Source of the DNA: Flavobacterium azizsancarii
GTDB taxonomy: Bacteria > Bacteroidota > Bacteroidia > Flavobacteriales > Flavobacteriaceae
DNA: 64,000 bases
Reading direction: 5' to 3'
Assembly: GCF_027980145.1 (NCBI RefSeq)
Contig: NZ_JAMZNK010000020.1
Span: 35,628 to 99,627 of the forward strand
Shown: positions 63,861-64,000 of the stretch, in pieces
Position numbering within the stretch: the first letter of the stretch is position 1
Layout: each line of letters starts with the position of its first letter
Notes under the pieces: model-generated
What the model saw: only the letters and a program-made list of their open reading frames with translations
The model's database searches: none
What the model was told of the DNA's origin: nothing
Position numbers and translations under genes: made by a program

Positions 63861-63895
63861 GTCGCAATTTTCAGTTTGAAGATTGCGGCTTTTTT
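63861..63895 (+). terminator. Terminator directly before the intron
   Basis: GTCGCAATTTTCA and TGAAGATTGCGGC pair over 13 positions (with G-T pairs), then six T follow. It belongs to the lipoprotein gene. The preceding 16-mer ACAGTATTCAGTCGCA is shared with 7465-7480. Confidence 0.8.
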
Positions 63896-63898
63896 GTT

Positions 63899-64000
63899 GT
63901 GTGCCCAGCATGGGCGATAACTCTAGGGTGTAAGTCCCGAACACGCCTTTACAGTGGGAAGTGTTAGCTGAATGCAAGGGTGTCCATCGCGAGGTGGAAT
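63899..64000 (+). mobile_element. 5' end of a group II intron (runs off the window)
   Basis: The sequence starts GTGTGCCCAGCATGGGC, matching the GUGYG 5' splice-site consensus and domain I start of bacterial group II introns. CTAGGGTGTAAGTCCCGAA and the phrase GTTAGCTGAATGCAAGGGTG, typical of domain I, follow. It begins three bases after the T-tract of the terminator at 63861-63895. Insertion right behind a terminator is a habit of class C introns, though the class cannot be settled from 102 bases. The intron-encoded reverse transcriptase should lie beyond the window. Confidence 0.85.

Overview
The window comes from a Bacteroidota bacterium, almost certainly a Flavobacterium or close relative. 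The DNA is AT-rich, genes lack strong Shine-Dalgarno sites, promoters fit the Bacteroidota TTTG / TAnnTTTG pattern, and the gene content is typical of the group: SusC/SusD pair, GH16 laminarinases, PKD lipoproteins, DUF3810, DUF4834, YfhO. It is chromosomal. No tRNA, rRNA, CRISPR array or phage was seen.

Layout. 1-4.6 kb: the end of an outer-membrane beta-barrel gene and a 1511-residue alpha-2-macroglobulin-like protein carrying a TonB-receptor plug domain. 4.7-16.7 kb: housekeeping genes (DUF3810 protease-like, PepD, DUF389, DEAD-box RNA helicase, RdgB, an ABC exporter, GH88). 16.7-20.3 kb: two paralogous lipoproteins, a 181-bp MITE inserted in a terminator loop, an FMN glutamate-synthase-like enzyme and a NYN/LOTUS protein. 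20.5-27.8 kb: a nitrite / nitric oxide module with an Fe-S Rrf2 regulator, azurin-like lipoprotein, Ric (di-iron repair), a haem-copper-like membrane protein, and the operon nirK-nirV-sco. Three copies of one 8-6-8 palindrome lie in front of the regulator, ric and nirK and suggest a local regulon. 28-44 kb: an alpha-oxoamine synthase, small lipoproteins, YfhO, a glycosyltransferase and flippase, MscS and UvrA. 44.3-56.1 kb: a polysaccharide utilization locus for beta-1,3-glucan (laminarin-like), made of a transmembrane Reg_prop/Y_Y_Y/LuxR regulator, SusC, SusD, a PKD surface lipoprotein and two GH16 enzymes. 56.4-64 kb: an ECF-type sigma factor with a tiny downstream ORF, a TPR protein, an endonuclease III without Fe-S cysteines, Bcp, a conserved protein of unknown function, an MBL hydrolase and two small envelope proteins. 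The window ends in the 5' end of a group II intron placed just behind a terminator.

Intergenic spaces are rich in inverted repeats, many of them terminators between convergent genes. Some are larger structured elements (14.9, 17.8, 22.5, 24.6 and 60.4 kb). The most interesting points are the predicted operator family of the nitrite/NO module, the plug-containing macroglobulin, the MITE with an intact target duplication, and the intron edge.
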